This document shows positions 35,584 through 46,516 of a stretch of 64,000 nt of DNA, piece by piece. The notes under the pieces were generated by a model, which worked only from the letters and a program-made list of their open reading frames with translations, did not search any database and was not told where the DNA came from. The position numbers and the translations under genes were made by a program. The stretch is from Gloeophyllum trabeum ATCC 11539 (Eukaryota > Basidiomycota > Agaricomycetes > Gloeophyllales > Gloeophyllaceae), in assembly GCF_000344685.1 (NCBI RefSeq), contig NW_006920410.1, positions 3,087,922-3,151,921 on the forward strand, given 5' to 3'. Numbering within the stretch: the stretch's first letter is position 1; the number at the start of each line of letters is the position of its first letter.

Positions 35584-36866
35584 AACGTGCGTCTGTCAGA
35601 GCAGCCGGGGTCGAACGACTTGAATGTTTTCGAGTAAGTAAACGCCCAAGGCCTTATCCGGATTAGGAAGGATCAGATTTTTCCACGTGAACTTGTTTAC
35701 CACACGCCATTCGCCTTCCACTTAGCGATGCATCGCACTCTCGCGGCTCCCGATATTCTCTATGAGACTGTTATGGATAATGGCACACATTGCAGTCACG
35801 ATCCTTCTATTCACTTCACCATCCAATCACGTCCCCCTGGATGGTTTTGAGGAACAATTCGCTTGCCCGGAGGACCGGGTAGTGACTAGGCTCGTGACCA
35901 TTCTCTCGTAGCTTGGTTGAGGGCAGAATCAAGCTGGAGATTCTGCCCTCAATCACGCTACGAGAAGCGGTCGCGATCCCAGGTAGTGACAGGTCCCTTT
36001 CCTGCGTCCACCTCGAATTCAAAACACAGCGGGTCACTACTGTTTAACTCGGAAATGTATCTGCAAGCAGGTAGGCCCGGATGAGTTCTCCCTCCCGGGC
36101 ATGGCGTACGTGCGAGACTTGGACACAAGGCGGACCGAAGATTGACTCGACTGTCCTCGTTAATTTGGTTACCTAGTCTACAGCCGTTTGCAGATCGATA
36201 GGCCGTCACGTCAGAAAGTCACATATCATCGGAGTGTGTCGGACATGGTGCCACGGATGTCCCAGAAATTAAACGAAGTCCAAGTGGTCTGATATTGGGG
36301 TCTTGGGGACTTGAATTTCCTTCTCCAACATGGTCCGACTGTAAATGATTTTCGAGAAATGGGCCCATCGAACTGCAAACGGCTGTAATCGCGGAACATG
36401 TTCGAATGTTGCGTGAACGCTGATCAGAGTTCCGCTATCGGCGGGCAGCCCTGAAGGCCTGACGGCCGACTGATACGTACTACGTAGATACGGAATGTAC
36501 CTTCCCATAGCAATAAGAGCATAAGAGCATGCAAGTACTTTGAGGTCGTCGTGGAGTTTTTGCGTCTCAAAAGGGTTCTGCGTACAGCACGGCATTACCG
36601 AGCAGGCACCAGACGAAGCTAGTACGGTGAAACGCAGTGCAGCTCGGATCCGGTGGGCAATGGCACCATATGTTCAAGCGCGAGCGGTAGCTATGGCGGT
36701 CCGTATCCCATCTGTGAGCAATCTCATACTAAGCAAGATAATGATATAACTCTGCACAAGGGGATGAGATAAACATACGCAATCTCCGAAGGTACACAGA
36801 AATAGAATACAATACACAGCTGTCACAATGCCGCTTCCTTTCATCAAATCATCTCAATCACAGACT
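35584..36866. other. Intergenic, 1.3 kb, with a long hairpin
   Basis: Between the LAS1 start and the stop of the dienelactone-hydrolase-like gene. No coding sequence is supported. It contains the 35,904-35,965 inverted repeat described separately. Confidence 0.45.
35904..35965. repeat. Near-perfect inverted repeat (27-bp arms, 8-bp loop)
   Basis: Left arm 35,904-35,930 (begins TCTCGTAGCTTGG) and right arm 35,939-35,965 (ends CACGCTACGAGA) are reverse complements with two mismatches, around the loop AAGCTGGA. The symmetry fades but continues further out (ggtcacga against ggtcgcga at about 35,891 and 35,970, and tagtgac-type ends near 35,880 and 35,985). A total palindrome of about 100 bases is therefore possible. 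It lies outside any gene. A folded MITE remnant or a non-coding hairpin RNA are both possible. Confidence 0.7.
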
Positions 36867-37914
36867 TCACACCAGCGTTTTCTTGAAGTAATTAACCAGA
36901 GTGGAATATAGATCCTCGAACCTTCGAAGCGTGATGAGATGATCGCAGAGGATGATCGAGGACTAATAATACTTACTGCTTTCTGTTGTCAGCGTTATTC
37001 AAGTCAGCACGAGCAGCGGCGAAACCGTGGAACATCGTCGTGTAGTGCTTGTGGTCGTTCTTGGCGGCAAAAGGTTTCTTAGCAATAATTTCCAGGATCT
37101 TGTTGTACTGCCGTTGTTCCGTACGTCAGCGTGACAGGCACAGAACGTGGGGAATATTCTCTCACCTCCTCCGTGGGTTCGTCCTTGGACGGATAGAGAC
37201 CCAAGGGTATCGACAAGTTCTCGACGTCCGCTGAGGACAGCATGCTACGAAGCGCAACCTGTCAGCTTGGGAGAATCCGGTGAATCAAACGGACACTTAC
37301 GCCGGGTGGACAGCGGCGACCGCATCCAGGGGAGTGTTGGGGGCAGAGCCGGCCAAAATGTTGACCTTACCACCTTAAAGGCCAATGAGTGCAATGCCAG
37401 AGCAAAGTGGGCATACCGAAACATACCCCAGCAGAACCCGAACGCGCCAACATGTTTAGCTCCGTCCGCCTTCAATTGGTTTACCACATCAATCAGTCGG
37501 TTGACAGACTTTTGCGGGTTGGCAGTTCCTCCGAAGAACTCCTGCAGCTTGGCCTTCTCTTCGCCCGTCTGGGGCGGGAATTTGTCCGAAGGCCAGGGCG
37601 CGTCGGGCTCGAAGAAGTCGGGCATTACGAGGGTCGCCTTGAGCTGCTTAGCAAGGATATCAGCGCCCTGCTGGGTCTGCGGTGCGAATCTGCACGAATT
37701 CAATGTCAGCCTTGGCGCCCAGCTGCAAGAAGTACACGACTTACCCAAAGATGTCATATACAGCGACAAGAGCAATGTCGCTCTTCTCGTCGCCGGTAAA
37801 GTAGACCTTCTGGAAGCCGGCGTACGGCTTGTATGTCCCCTGGGGCTTGTAGTCGGACTGCACGGGCGGGATGCTGCAGCAGGCGGGGTTGTCGTTGTGG
37901 ACCTGGGTAGACAT
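36867..37914 (-). CDS. Dienelactone hydrolase family protein
   Basis: Alpha/beta hydrolase related to carboxymethylenebutenolidase; the true substrate in fungi is usually unknown. Exons give MSTQVHNDNPACCSIPPVQS, GTYKPYAGFQKVYFTGDEKS, ALVAVYDIFG, FAPQTQQGADILAKQLKATL, VMPDFFEPDAPWPSDKFPPQ and LIDVVNQLKADGAKHVGAFG. The nucleophile is the cysteine in GFCWGG. Then come GGKVNILAGSAPNTPLDAVA-AVHPA, SIPLGLYPSKDEPTEE (acid residue Asp in SKDEP) and HYTTMFHGFAAARADLNNAD (catalytic His in FHGF). The last exon is FEDLYSTLVNYFKKTLV. The Cys-Asp-His triad is intact. A start 15 codons upstream (37,959, MLKRLRALVPHTRRR) would add a basic leader, but a TATATAAT-like box directly abuts it, so the start at 37,914 is preferred. 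Confidence 0.9.
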
Positions 37915-37959
37915 TCTGCGACGGGTGTGGGGGACGAGTGCACGGAGACGCTTGAGCAT

Positions 37960-37967
37960 TATATAGC
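37960..37967 (-). promoter_or_regulatory. TATA-like box, dienelactone hydrolase gene
   Basis: The minus strand reads GCTATATA immediately before an in-frame ATG at 37,959. If used as a TATA box, transcription would start about 30 bases downstream, so translation would begin at the internal ATG (37,914). Confidence 0.4.
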
Positions 37968-39056
37968 AGGCGATATGATATCGATCGCTCGGCTCCAACT
38001 GTCAGCGCGCACCTCTTTTATGTGAATCCAAACCGGGACGAGAATAGCTTGGAAGGCGCTATGCGGCCTATGCCTGGTAACATGTTCTCTTGCGAATTCA
38101 TCGTTGAGAAAGAACAGACGTCATCGAGAACATGAGCAGTCCGGCCCGGGATCAGCTGAATGCCCGGTCACGGTCACACCACGGTCACGCGTATAAGAAC
38201 CCATGCTGACGCTGAACGTATTTTCTTCCAACTCCCGCCGCAGCTCTCGCCTCTGTGCAGAGCAACTCTTGGTCTCCGTCTAGTTGGTCGAGGGTAGCGC
38301 GTCGGTGGCAGGAGAGCAGATATCGGGTTCAATTAAGCCGGAGCGCCTTCCAGCGGGTACGCGTTCGTCTTCAGTCGAAGTCGAGTCGGGAGGATGCTTG
38401 ACTATGTAACTCGTACATTCCCCACCGATCCTGCTTGAAATGCTATTTCTGATTTATTGATTGTGTCGCCGGTGTCTTTGACGCGCCGTCGCTCTGTCCA
38501 TCATCCCGACCTGATGGCCAGTTACTGGCCAATTAGCACCCGTGCGTCATATCGCCTTTGATGCAGCTAGCGAAGTGCGAGTAGTTCCTTTGCAATTATA
38601 CCTTTTGAAGAGTTGTGGATCCCGGGTTCTGCGAGTGGCGATGGCAACGGCGCCGGCACAGGAAGGGGGAACAAGCTTAGAGAGCAGCGCCTCATACCGC
38701 TAGAGCAACATGCTATTAGTTGGAGATTGCTAAAAACCAAAGCTGCTCACGCGAACTGTCATCCAGGCACAGGAATCGATTCGGCCACACCCGCATGCCC
38801 CGTCTTCATTTTCTATTTGACCGTGAGTCGGCCTTCCTGGTACCTCTGACGCAGGTGTTATATAAACTCCGGGTCGACAATCCCAATCATATCACCCCCT
38901 TCGAACACATTTGATTTGCTCTTCGTTTGGTACTTCCATCTCCTATAGCGATGGACACTGGGACGCGTCTTTTCCTTTAAATGCTGGGTGACCTTGCTCT
39001 TTCTTGGACCCGCTTGTATATACGACGCATCCCGAGAAACCTCCGACAGCCTGAGG
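37968..39056. other. Divergent intergenic region, 1.1 kb
   Basis: Between the dienelactone hydrolase gene (minus) and the DUF6533 gene (plus). No gene was recognised. It includes a tandem-like CGGTCACGGTCACACCACGG stretch near 38,167 and nothing else of note. Confidence 0.4.
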
Positions 39057-40653
39057 ATGGTTGAAGTCCCCAGGCTGACCGAAGCAGAAATGCTTGCTGG
39101 TCTGCAGGCCTGCAACTATAGTGCTAGTACGCTAGCCTCCTGTTATACGTTTACGAGGAATCTAACGCGTCGGCTGGAAAGTGAGCGCCATATGCTTCAC
39201 GTTCTGGGATATCCTGATCACGATGGAGGACGAGGTGAGTGGGATCACTCCTGCGGGGTAGTATATGCCAGGAACTGACCAGGTTGATGCATGAAGGTCC
39301 GGGAAGTGTGGCGGTACGCGTGTTCCGACTCTATCGTATGCTGCGCTCCACATTCATTGCCTCCCCTAGCGGTCCTTGGACTCCCTTAAAGATATTATGC
39401 CTATTCTTACGATACTACTCATTATTCGCCCAACTGTAAGTACGCATCCCCCGTATTCCCAAGGATGTACTCGTATGTTGCTCTAGATTAGCAGCCGCCG
39501 TAACGATGAAAGTATCCTCAGGACTCAACCTCTCACAACACGGTTGCGAGATCTGGGTCCTATTCCAGGGCGCCTCGAGCTCAACCCTCATGGTGCTATG
39601 CCAGTTCGTGCTCACGATACGAGGTACGCGCTCTCAACATATGGGACTGTATGCGCTATAACAATATGTCCGTCGCGTCCCAGTTTGCGCTCTCTACCGT
39701 AGCAACCGCCCACTCGTCATAATCTTACGACTATTCTACGTCGCCGAAGCGCTCACGATAATTCTCCTCCTCTCCCTGTCCCAACCCGACATCAAGTATG
39801 GCACGCATTGCGTCGTCATCGAATTCCCCTTATCCGCCATTGGTTTTGGGTACGCAGGCCCCCGTACCCTCGACTGCAGGTGACCCCAGGCTGACCTGGG
39901 AATATGCGCAGCGCGGTCCCCCTCATCTTCGACACGACCCTCTTCGCTCTGACAATGGCCAAATTCTACAAATCTATCAAAGAAGGCTGGGGCCGCGAAT
40001 CCGTGATTGCGCGCTTCATGCAAGACGGCATATGGGCTTATGCACTTCCATTCCGTAGGTCCTTCTTTGATCAGCAGGATGTGTCATAACTCAGCATCTA
40101 ACACTCTTCGGGCACTGCTTTATGCTCGACACCGTCCTCCGACAGTCGTAATCTGCATAAACACCGGATGCATGGCGTTCCTGAACAGCGCGCTGTCCTC
40201 GGTGGCGTTCGCGTGCGTACCTCGTCACCACGCCCAAGTCTTTCTCAGAATTTCATGGGGATACACTCTGATTCGACGCTTCTTTCTAGATGGCTGATCG
40301 CCATCCCACCATTTGCTGTGAGTTCCAGGCGTAATCGCGGTGATTCCGAAACGCCGATCGCTGACCGACCAATCACGATTTAGGGCTACCGGCTGATACT
40401 GAACATGAGCCACCTCCTGCGCGCTCCGCGGCACTACGACCCTGAGCTGGACTACACAGACGCCGGCATCCTCACTACGGTAGCCATCCCGCGTCCTCTG
40501 GATACTGACGCCAGTAAGTGCATATACCAGTGTACCAACGATTTCGTCGTTCCCTTGCTGACGGGCGCCTTTAGCCATGGACTCGGGCTCGTACCCGATG
40601 ACCCCGACCAGCGGGAGCGCTGGGCGGACGTGGTCCGTGGAATCGGCATCTGA
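39057..40653 (+). CDS. DUF6533-like multi-pass membrane protein
   Basis: Mushroom-specific integral membrane protein with about seven helices; the function is unknown. The ATG at 39,057 gives MVEVPRLTEAEMLAGLQACN. An intron joins YSA to MSAICFTFWDILITMEDE, the DUF6533 signature ('.. WD.LIT.EDEV'), then VREVWRYA-GPWTPLKILCLF-LRYYSLFAQL. Further exons give LAAVTMKVSSGLNLSQHGCE, IWVLFQGASSSTLMVLCQFV-LTIR and VCALYRSNRPLVIILRLFYV. EALTIILLLSLSQPDIKYGT, a Cys/Val/Phe-rich stretch and AVPLIFDTTLFALTMAKFYK-SIKEGWG follow. The last helices are less well resolved (about 40,090-40,380), followed by GYRLILNMSHLLRAPRHYDP and a C-terminal tail. All donors and acceptors used are GT-AG, and no frame-breaking change was seen in the resolved part. 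Confidence 0.7.
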
Positions 40654-41687
40654 TAACTGGGGGGATCGCCGCTGGGTATCGTGATATATGTCATGATTTG
40701 CTACGGTGCTGTTCCTGAGTTATGTTTATGTATAAAACTAATGCCTGCTAGATGTAATTTGATACCTTGTATTGTACTAGCAACAGAAAATACCCAGGAG
40801 GAATTATGTTCTTTGACGCTTCACTTCGGCGCTGGGAATGCGCGAGGGCTCGCAGGATCTGCATAACGGTAGAATGTGGGCGCCGTTCGCACTGCTATTC
40901 CAGGCGTGCCTGCTACTGTTCGGACTTTCGATAGGGTGCCGAAGAGCCCGAACTAATATCTGTTCACTACTCACAGACGCTAGCAGAGATAACCCCTAGC
41001 GCCCAGTGTTGACCCTACCAAAAGGTATGGAAGACGGTTTTGCTGTCGGACATCTGGTTTCGGCCACTGGTACGTGCTCTCAGCGATGCACACAAAGTAC
41101 AAAGCCCTGACACCAAACCTTGCCAGGACGACCAGATAGAGTACATAGTGATCTAGCAGACTATGCTTATGGACACAGTAAATGGCCTCATTTCTCGCGT
41201 TGAGTGCCCAATTCATAACTCCTTCCTCCCAATAGACCATCCGTCCCAAAACGCGATGGTGGGCGGGGACTGGAGCTTGTATCCCATTACTAAATATCTG
41301 AGTTTAGCATTTTCTGGAAGGCCAGACGACCGCCAAGGCCCCAACGGGGAATTTCCCCGTCATATGCCTTACCAAAGGGCTTTAGACTAATCTTCATAAC
41401 ACGTTCCGCCATAGCACTCGATATATCACTGCGCAATTGTAGCAGCGACGCAGAGGGCACGACTCACAGCATACAATCGTCATTCCTCGGAATTGGGGTA
41501 TCGATACAGGAGCCCCGGGGCCGTTGCAAGGGGTAATTAGATACGGTGCCACGCATATTAGTACAGTTTGTGTGATACATAGTCATCCAAGGCCTATCGA
41601 ATGGAGGTATCCTACTACTGTTCGTCGACGGTAATCCACCCCTTTCGACACTCGTTAATAGTTAAAAGACTGTCCGATGTCCAGACA
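40654..41687. other. Convergent intergenic region, 1.0 kb
   Basis: Between the stop codons of the DUF6533 gene and the MLKL_NTD-like gene. No gene, repeat or RNA was recognised. Confidence 0.4.
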
Positions 41688-43230
41688 TCATGCAGCATAC
41701 ACAGCATACGATTCATCGTCCTCGTCATGTTTATCTCGCACGGAGTCCGACAAGTCGTACTCGTCGTAGACCTGCTCGATAGAGATCATAGGCGGTAGAT
41801 TCTGGAAGCAGACACTGGTGGGAGTCAAAGGCTCCGGTGTCATAGGCGGAGTGGAGGTGGGAGACACGGATAAGGCGGGTGGACGGCGAGATTTGGGAGA
41901 TCGCGCAGCTGGAGGGGACTGCAAGGTGAAGGCACCGGTTTGTGCTTCGGAGTGGCTAGAAGCAGAGCGGATACACTGGAATAGGCACTCGGTCTCGCGT
42001 TGTCTCCTGGCTTCGTTCGCCTGGATCTGCTTTAAGATCCTGATCTGGATTGCAAGCTGAGGACGATTATGAGCCTGGAATAAGCTGTGGAAGAAATAAA
42101 GGCGGACTTACAGAGAACATCTCGAGCGCGTCGCCCAGGACGGAATCGCAGCCCCCTATTTCCCGGACGATCTCCTCGCGCTTCAGATATCTCGCGAAGA
42201 GATGGCGTTGGACCTGTCGCTGGAGCAATTCTTGCACCTTGACGAAAGCTCTGCAGTAGTCACGTCAGACACAGTTGGTGGACATCATCAAACCATTATA
42301 CTGACTCGGTAAGTTTGTCGATAGGCTCATGGAGCTCATCAGTTACGGCCTGCCCAGCCGAGTCGATCTCCCCTTTCACCCTGAGCAGGATATCGGCGCA
42401 TCGCTGAGTTAGGCGTAGGCAAGAGGTTCTATTTCTCTACCGAAGCAAAGGATAGCCGATTTAGAATTCGAATGATGGAGAGAAATCTCTGGACTTACCT
42501 CGACCTGCTGACAGTTGTCCCAGATAGTAAGAAGGGTCTTGACGACTTCTTGCAGCCCGGCGACAGGTGCTAGGGACAGCAAGTCCGAGCCTGTATACAG
42601 GGCTTCTCGAAAGACATCCAAGGAAACGTCAAGAGCCGCCGCGGCCGCTTTCTCCACCCGCTAGAGAAATGTTCATCGTCAGACTGAGGACCTTGTTTGT
42701 GGACAGACGATACTCACCGCTTTGGTGCACTCGAATGTTTTGGCTTCTTCGGAGGTGCCACGATCCTTCGTGGCCTCGCCCTTCGCCGTTGGAGAAGGCG
42801 GAAGTGCGTCGGATACCGCCCGGCGGCGCCCCCGGAAACGAGAGTGATCGGTGTTGTATGACGGAGGCGTCAAGCAGGGCATGCAGGATGAGAGCGAGAT
42901 GGCGCCGGCGGTGTTGCACGTAATGCAGTCGAGCGCGAGCATGAGGGAGGGCTGGGAGGCTCGACGTGCACGTCTCGGGACGGGTGCTGCCAGAGAAGAT
43001 TCGCTGTCGCTTGGTAGAGGACTGGGAGAAGAACACCCAGAAGGTGGGATGGCAGCCGCGGTTGGCTTGGGGCTGGCGGGCGTGGGCTCGCAGAGAGTGC
43101 TCGCGCTACCGATGGACCCTACGGACGAGCGCCGCTTAGGGAATATGAACTTGCAAAAATGAGAGTAGTCGTTGAGACGCGGGGACGCGTCGATGGATAA
43201 CCAAGAGGAAAGTTGAGGGGTTGACATCAT
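41688..43230 (-). CDS. MLKL_NTD-like (HeLo-related four-helix) adaptor protein
   Basis: The N-terminal 150 residues (from MMSTPQLSSWLSIDASPRLN) are Ser/Pro/Arg-rich and variable. The next exons, from about 42,660, encode a helical domain: RVEKAAAAALDVSLDVFREA, PVAGLQEVVKTLLTIWDNCQ-QVE, NRTSCLRLTQRCADILLRVK and AVTDELHEPIDKLTES. FVKVQELLQRQVQRHLFARY, LKREEIVREIGGCDSVLGDA and LEMFSLQIQIRILKQIQANE complete it. The pattern 'N...C..L..R', a long Leu-rich helix and 'C...L..AL..F.LQ.Q' matches the MLKL N-terminal-domain-like adaptors abundant in Agaricomycetes, relatives of HeLo/RPW8 cell-death domains. The C-terminus is Pro/Ser-rich and ends in an acidic stretch (SDSVRDKHDEDDESYAVYAA). There is no kinase or NLR domain, so it may act as a partner or an inhibitor. 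Confidence 0.75.
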
Positions 43231-43332
43231 GCTGATCCCGGAGAGAGTGATCGCGAGCGGTGCAGCTGCAGATAGGATCTAAGTGCGATTTGACCGGCCT
43301 CGGTACGCAGAAACACTTGAAGCGCCTGTGGG

Positions 43333-43339
43333 TTTTATA
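43333..43339 (-). promoter_or_regulatory. TATA box, MLKL_NTD-like gene
   Basis: The minus strand reads CTATAAAACC about 105 bases before the ATG at 43,230. Confidence 0.5.
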
Positions 43340-45128
43340 GGTGCGAGCGCAGCGGCGTCTGCACTGTCTGGAAAGACAACATGAGATCTCAGAAATCTGA
43401 TGAGGACAGGCGGATGTATCCAAAGGCGGTATTTCCGATCCAGTGATCGACATTTCTGTATGTCCTTTCCTAGGAAGTTGTGGCAGAGGGCCGTTTCGTG
43501 CAGAGGTTACGATCTTGAACGCGCCACGACTCCGTTGACGGGGAATCGCAACAGACCGTCAATGTTGAGCTTATTGTCGACGAGCACATGCTTGGCGGTT
43601 TTACAGCTGCAAGTACAACACACGATGCGTGGCCATCGGACTTGCTCGTACACCCACCCAAGATGGTGCGAAATACCGAGGACAGGACCGCCACTAGTCA
43701 AAGTACAAGGGTTGGAGAGAGAAGCCACAGATATCTGAGATCCAGCCAGATCCGAAGAACGACTCTGAATCTCTTGGACATTCCGAGGTTAATCTACTAC
43801 TCGATCAATCGCTCTTGCCTTATTGGAGATACCATCCTTGGTCCGCTGGGAGAACACTTCGATCCGCCGAGGACCATGCAGCCCGAGAGCAACGAAGTTA
43901 ACAGCTGTATCTCCAGACTGGTAGATGTAATTGTCTGGTATAATCATTGCTCATGTTGCGAGAAGACGGAGTCTAGTGTCCACCACGATGTTAAATCGGC
44001 CCAGCTGCCCATCAGTCTCGCTTCTGCTGCCAGCAGTCTGTTAGCCATCGGGTGCATCCCAAATCCCCGCGGCGTAGTCCTTGGGTCGTCCAGCGTACAC
44101 TAGAGCAGGCCGTAGGCAGTCCTCGACTCGTCCGGGCAGTCGATCACGATCGCCAGGTATAGCAGGTTAGCGGAAGCAACTGCGATGCGCCAGATCCGGG
44201 AGATCCGACGACCATCGTCAAATCTCTCCTTGGCTAACTCCGGCATTTGTGAAACTACCGTCCGGTAACCTATCGAGTCCACAGACAAACATCCTAGCAT
44301 TGAAGTCTCAGCGAGAACCGTAACTTTCGTTCGCCAGAGCACATAGCGGCTGGTAGCACTAAACTGTGGCGGAGTCCATTTTTCCAAGTGCCCGTTAAAA
44401 TCGCGATATGTAGCAGGTCCGAGGCGGCGATGGCCATTGTCTCAAGCATGTTGAGTCTAGAATACAATACCCGCATTGCCATAGCATAATATTCTGGATA
44501 GGTAGGTAGACAAGGAGGAGTTGAAGCGCCTGGCTTTCCTCGAGCTTCTCGTCGCCGACTCGGCTTTCAAACCACCCCGGTGAACATCTGTCTTCCCGAG
44601 CTCCAGATGCGGAAGCAAAGCAGTGCATGATCGCTGCATCTCCAGCTTGCATCTCCTGCAATCGCAGGCAATTGCCTGCCACTGGCATCCATAATTATCA
44701 CAGCTAGACTGCTCTGACCGAGGCATTTAATGTGCGGTATATCCGATAGGCTGACCCCTAGTTGACTCTCGTTAAAAACGCAAACCAACTTGAAATGCTC
44801 GAACGCTCCCGCTGCCACACGTGCGGTCGCCTCGACCGAAGACCGAAGTGGAGTGAATAGTGAATACGATAGTGGCTCCGTGGCATGTGCAAGTAACCAG
44901 CTCTACATGCAAATGACATCGTGTCGCGCATTCTGTGCTCATCGTCATGAAAGAACCAGTGAAGGCAGGACCAATCATGATGACCTGCACTCTACCAGCA
45001 GTCTTTCACGACTTAGTGCCGAAACCGTCGCTGCGTAGACAGAATGATACATAATATTACATCAAGTCATTAGTGAGTGATTACAGAGTGTCCAAAATTT
45101 CGCTATGCTACAAAGATTGATGGGTCCA
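43340..45128. other. Intergenic, 1.8 kb, possible membrane-protein remnant
   Basis: No complete gene is supported. On the minus strand, hydrophobic stretches occur at about 44,160-44,220 (WRIAVASANLLYLAIVID) and 44,470-44,520 (ALQLLLVYLPIQNIMLW), with charged loops between. They could be helices of a decayed seven-helix protein similar in type to the DUF6533 gene, but I could not join the frames. A plus-strand open frame at 43,588-44,103 has no recognisable features. Confidence 0.35.
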
Positions 45129-45628
45129 TTAGTGCTTGAATGCCTCGTTGGTGTCGTCTTTGCCTTCACGAGCCTTCGCAGCGGTCTAAGACGAGACGAG
45201 TGAGCACGAGCACAAGATAGCGCGTGTAGGAGAGATAACCCACCTCGTTGGCCTTCTGGCCGGCTACTGTCGAAGCCTCGCTCGTCTTCTGCTTTGCCTG
45301 CTCGGCGGTTGTGCCTACAGGGAGAGATAAGCACGACGCAAGGAACTAAGATGAGCATACAGCTTACCGAGGGTCTCTTTCGTCGCCTCAGTGGCCTTCT
45401 CGCCCTTCTCAATGGCTCCTGCTAGACCTTTACCGAGGCTCTTGTTGACCTGTTCGACCAGACGCGTGAACAGCCGTCACACTGCGTCCCGCAGTATCCA
45501 TGACTCACCTTATCTCCGACCTCCTTGACCTTCTCCGTCACCGACTTGTACGCAACAGGAGAGGAATGCAGCTGACGCGAGCCAGCGAGAGTAGCCCGAG
45601 AAGTCTGAGAGATAGCGTTGCGGAACAT
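45129..45628 (-). CDS. Small mitochondrial LEA-like protein
   Basis: About 90-residue protein with an N-terminal presequence (MFRNAISQTSRATLAGSRQL, then HSSPVAYKS). A hydrophilic, Ala/Lys/Glu/Thr-rich helical body follows: VTEKVKEVGDK, VNKSLGKGLAGAIEKGEKAT, EATKETLGTTAEQAKQKTSE, ASTVAGQKANE and TAAKAREGKDDTNEAFKH. The 11-residue-like periodicity (A-x-x-K-x-x-E) resembles LEA group 3 proteins, which protect membranes and proteins during desiccation or stress. Small proteins of this form are common in basidiomycetes. Four exons are separated by GT-AG introns of about 50-60 bases. A TATA box lies 55 bases upstream. The protective role is inferred from composition only. Confidence 0.8.
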
Positions 45629-45682
45629 ATTCAGTTGTCAAGGTGGATGTGTATATTAACTTGTTCGGTGGTGTTCAGAACG

Positions 45683-45689
45683 TTTTATA
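45683..45689 (-). promoter_or_regulatory. TATA box, LEA-like gene
   Basis: The minus strand reads GGGCTATAAAACG about 55 bases upstream of the ATG at 45,628. A strong TATA box fits a stress-inducible gene. Confidence 0.55.
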
Positions 45690-46516
45690 GCCCGACCAAA
45701 GGGTCGACGCGTACGTCTGAAATACATGCCTTAGGCTGCATGACGTCGAGGTAAAGGAGCTTGATGTCATCCTGCTCCGCTATTGAAGGGTGTGCCACAG
45801 GTCCCGCTGGTCCACCAGAATAGACCGTGAGAACAAGCGACTGGTAGGGTATAACCCTAACCATACTACAGTCCGTCGGGGATGGCGGCCTAGTTCTTCC
45901 GGCGACTTCCGCAGTGTGGCAACGACACTCAGTTGGTCGAGTATGTCCGGGATTTTCGATGTATGACGCTGTCTTCGCAGATCCCCATAAAATGATTGCA
46001 AAGACAAGCCTCCTGAATACACGGGGACTAGAAGTATGGCCCGCCCTTCACGGGTAGGCCAAGGGCTAGTCGCCGCTTAACGACACGACGAGATCAGTTC
46101 ATCACCTGTACGCTCGCATGCCCATTGGAGGCATGCAATAATCATGCATCCCGGAAACACCTGGTAGAAGCTGATTGCCGTCTATTTCCTATGTTCCGTG
46201 AACTGATCTAGATAGGATAACGCCTACCTTCGAAACGTTCCGCCCTCGGGAAGCTCACAACTGTCGGGTATCTCAGATCATTCTAGTTTCCGGAGGCTGA
46301 TCAACGCATTTGAACAGGCCTAAGATAGCTGCAGCTGTGAAATATGGAAGCTCCTGGTACCCGGATCAGCGCAAACCTCTCATATTTATATGCCTCGGTC
46401 GTGCCAGCACGCGCAGCCCGTCTGCAATCTTGCAGCTCGACCTCCCTCAGGCAGCGGGTATTTCATTTGCTCGACCCTGGCAGGTCGCTGGTCGGTTCTT
46501 CACCTTTACATGCGAC
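45690..46516. other. Divergent intergenic region, 0.8 kb
   Basis: Between the LEA-like gene (minus) and the next membrane protein gene (plus). The plus-strand frame is open upstream of the chosen start at 46,517 back to 46,310, without a signal-like sequence. No other feature was seen. Confidence 0.4.

Noticed and set aside
43588..44103. 171-codon plus-strand frame between the MLKL_NTD-like and LEA-like genes
   Set aside because: No ATG-supported N-terminal signal, domain or composition typical of the neighbouring genes; treated as non-coding.
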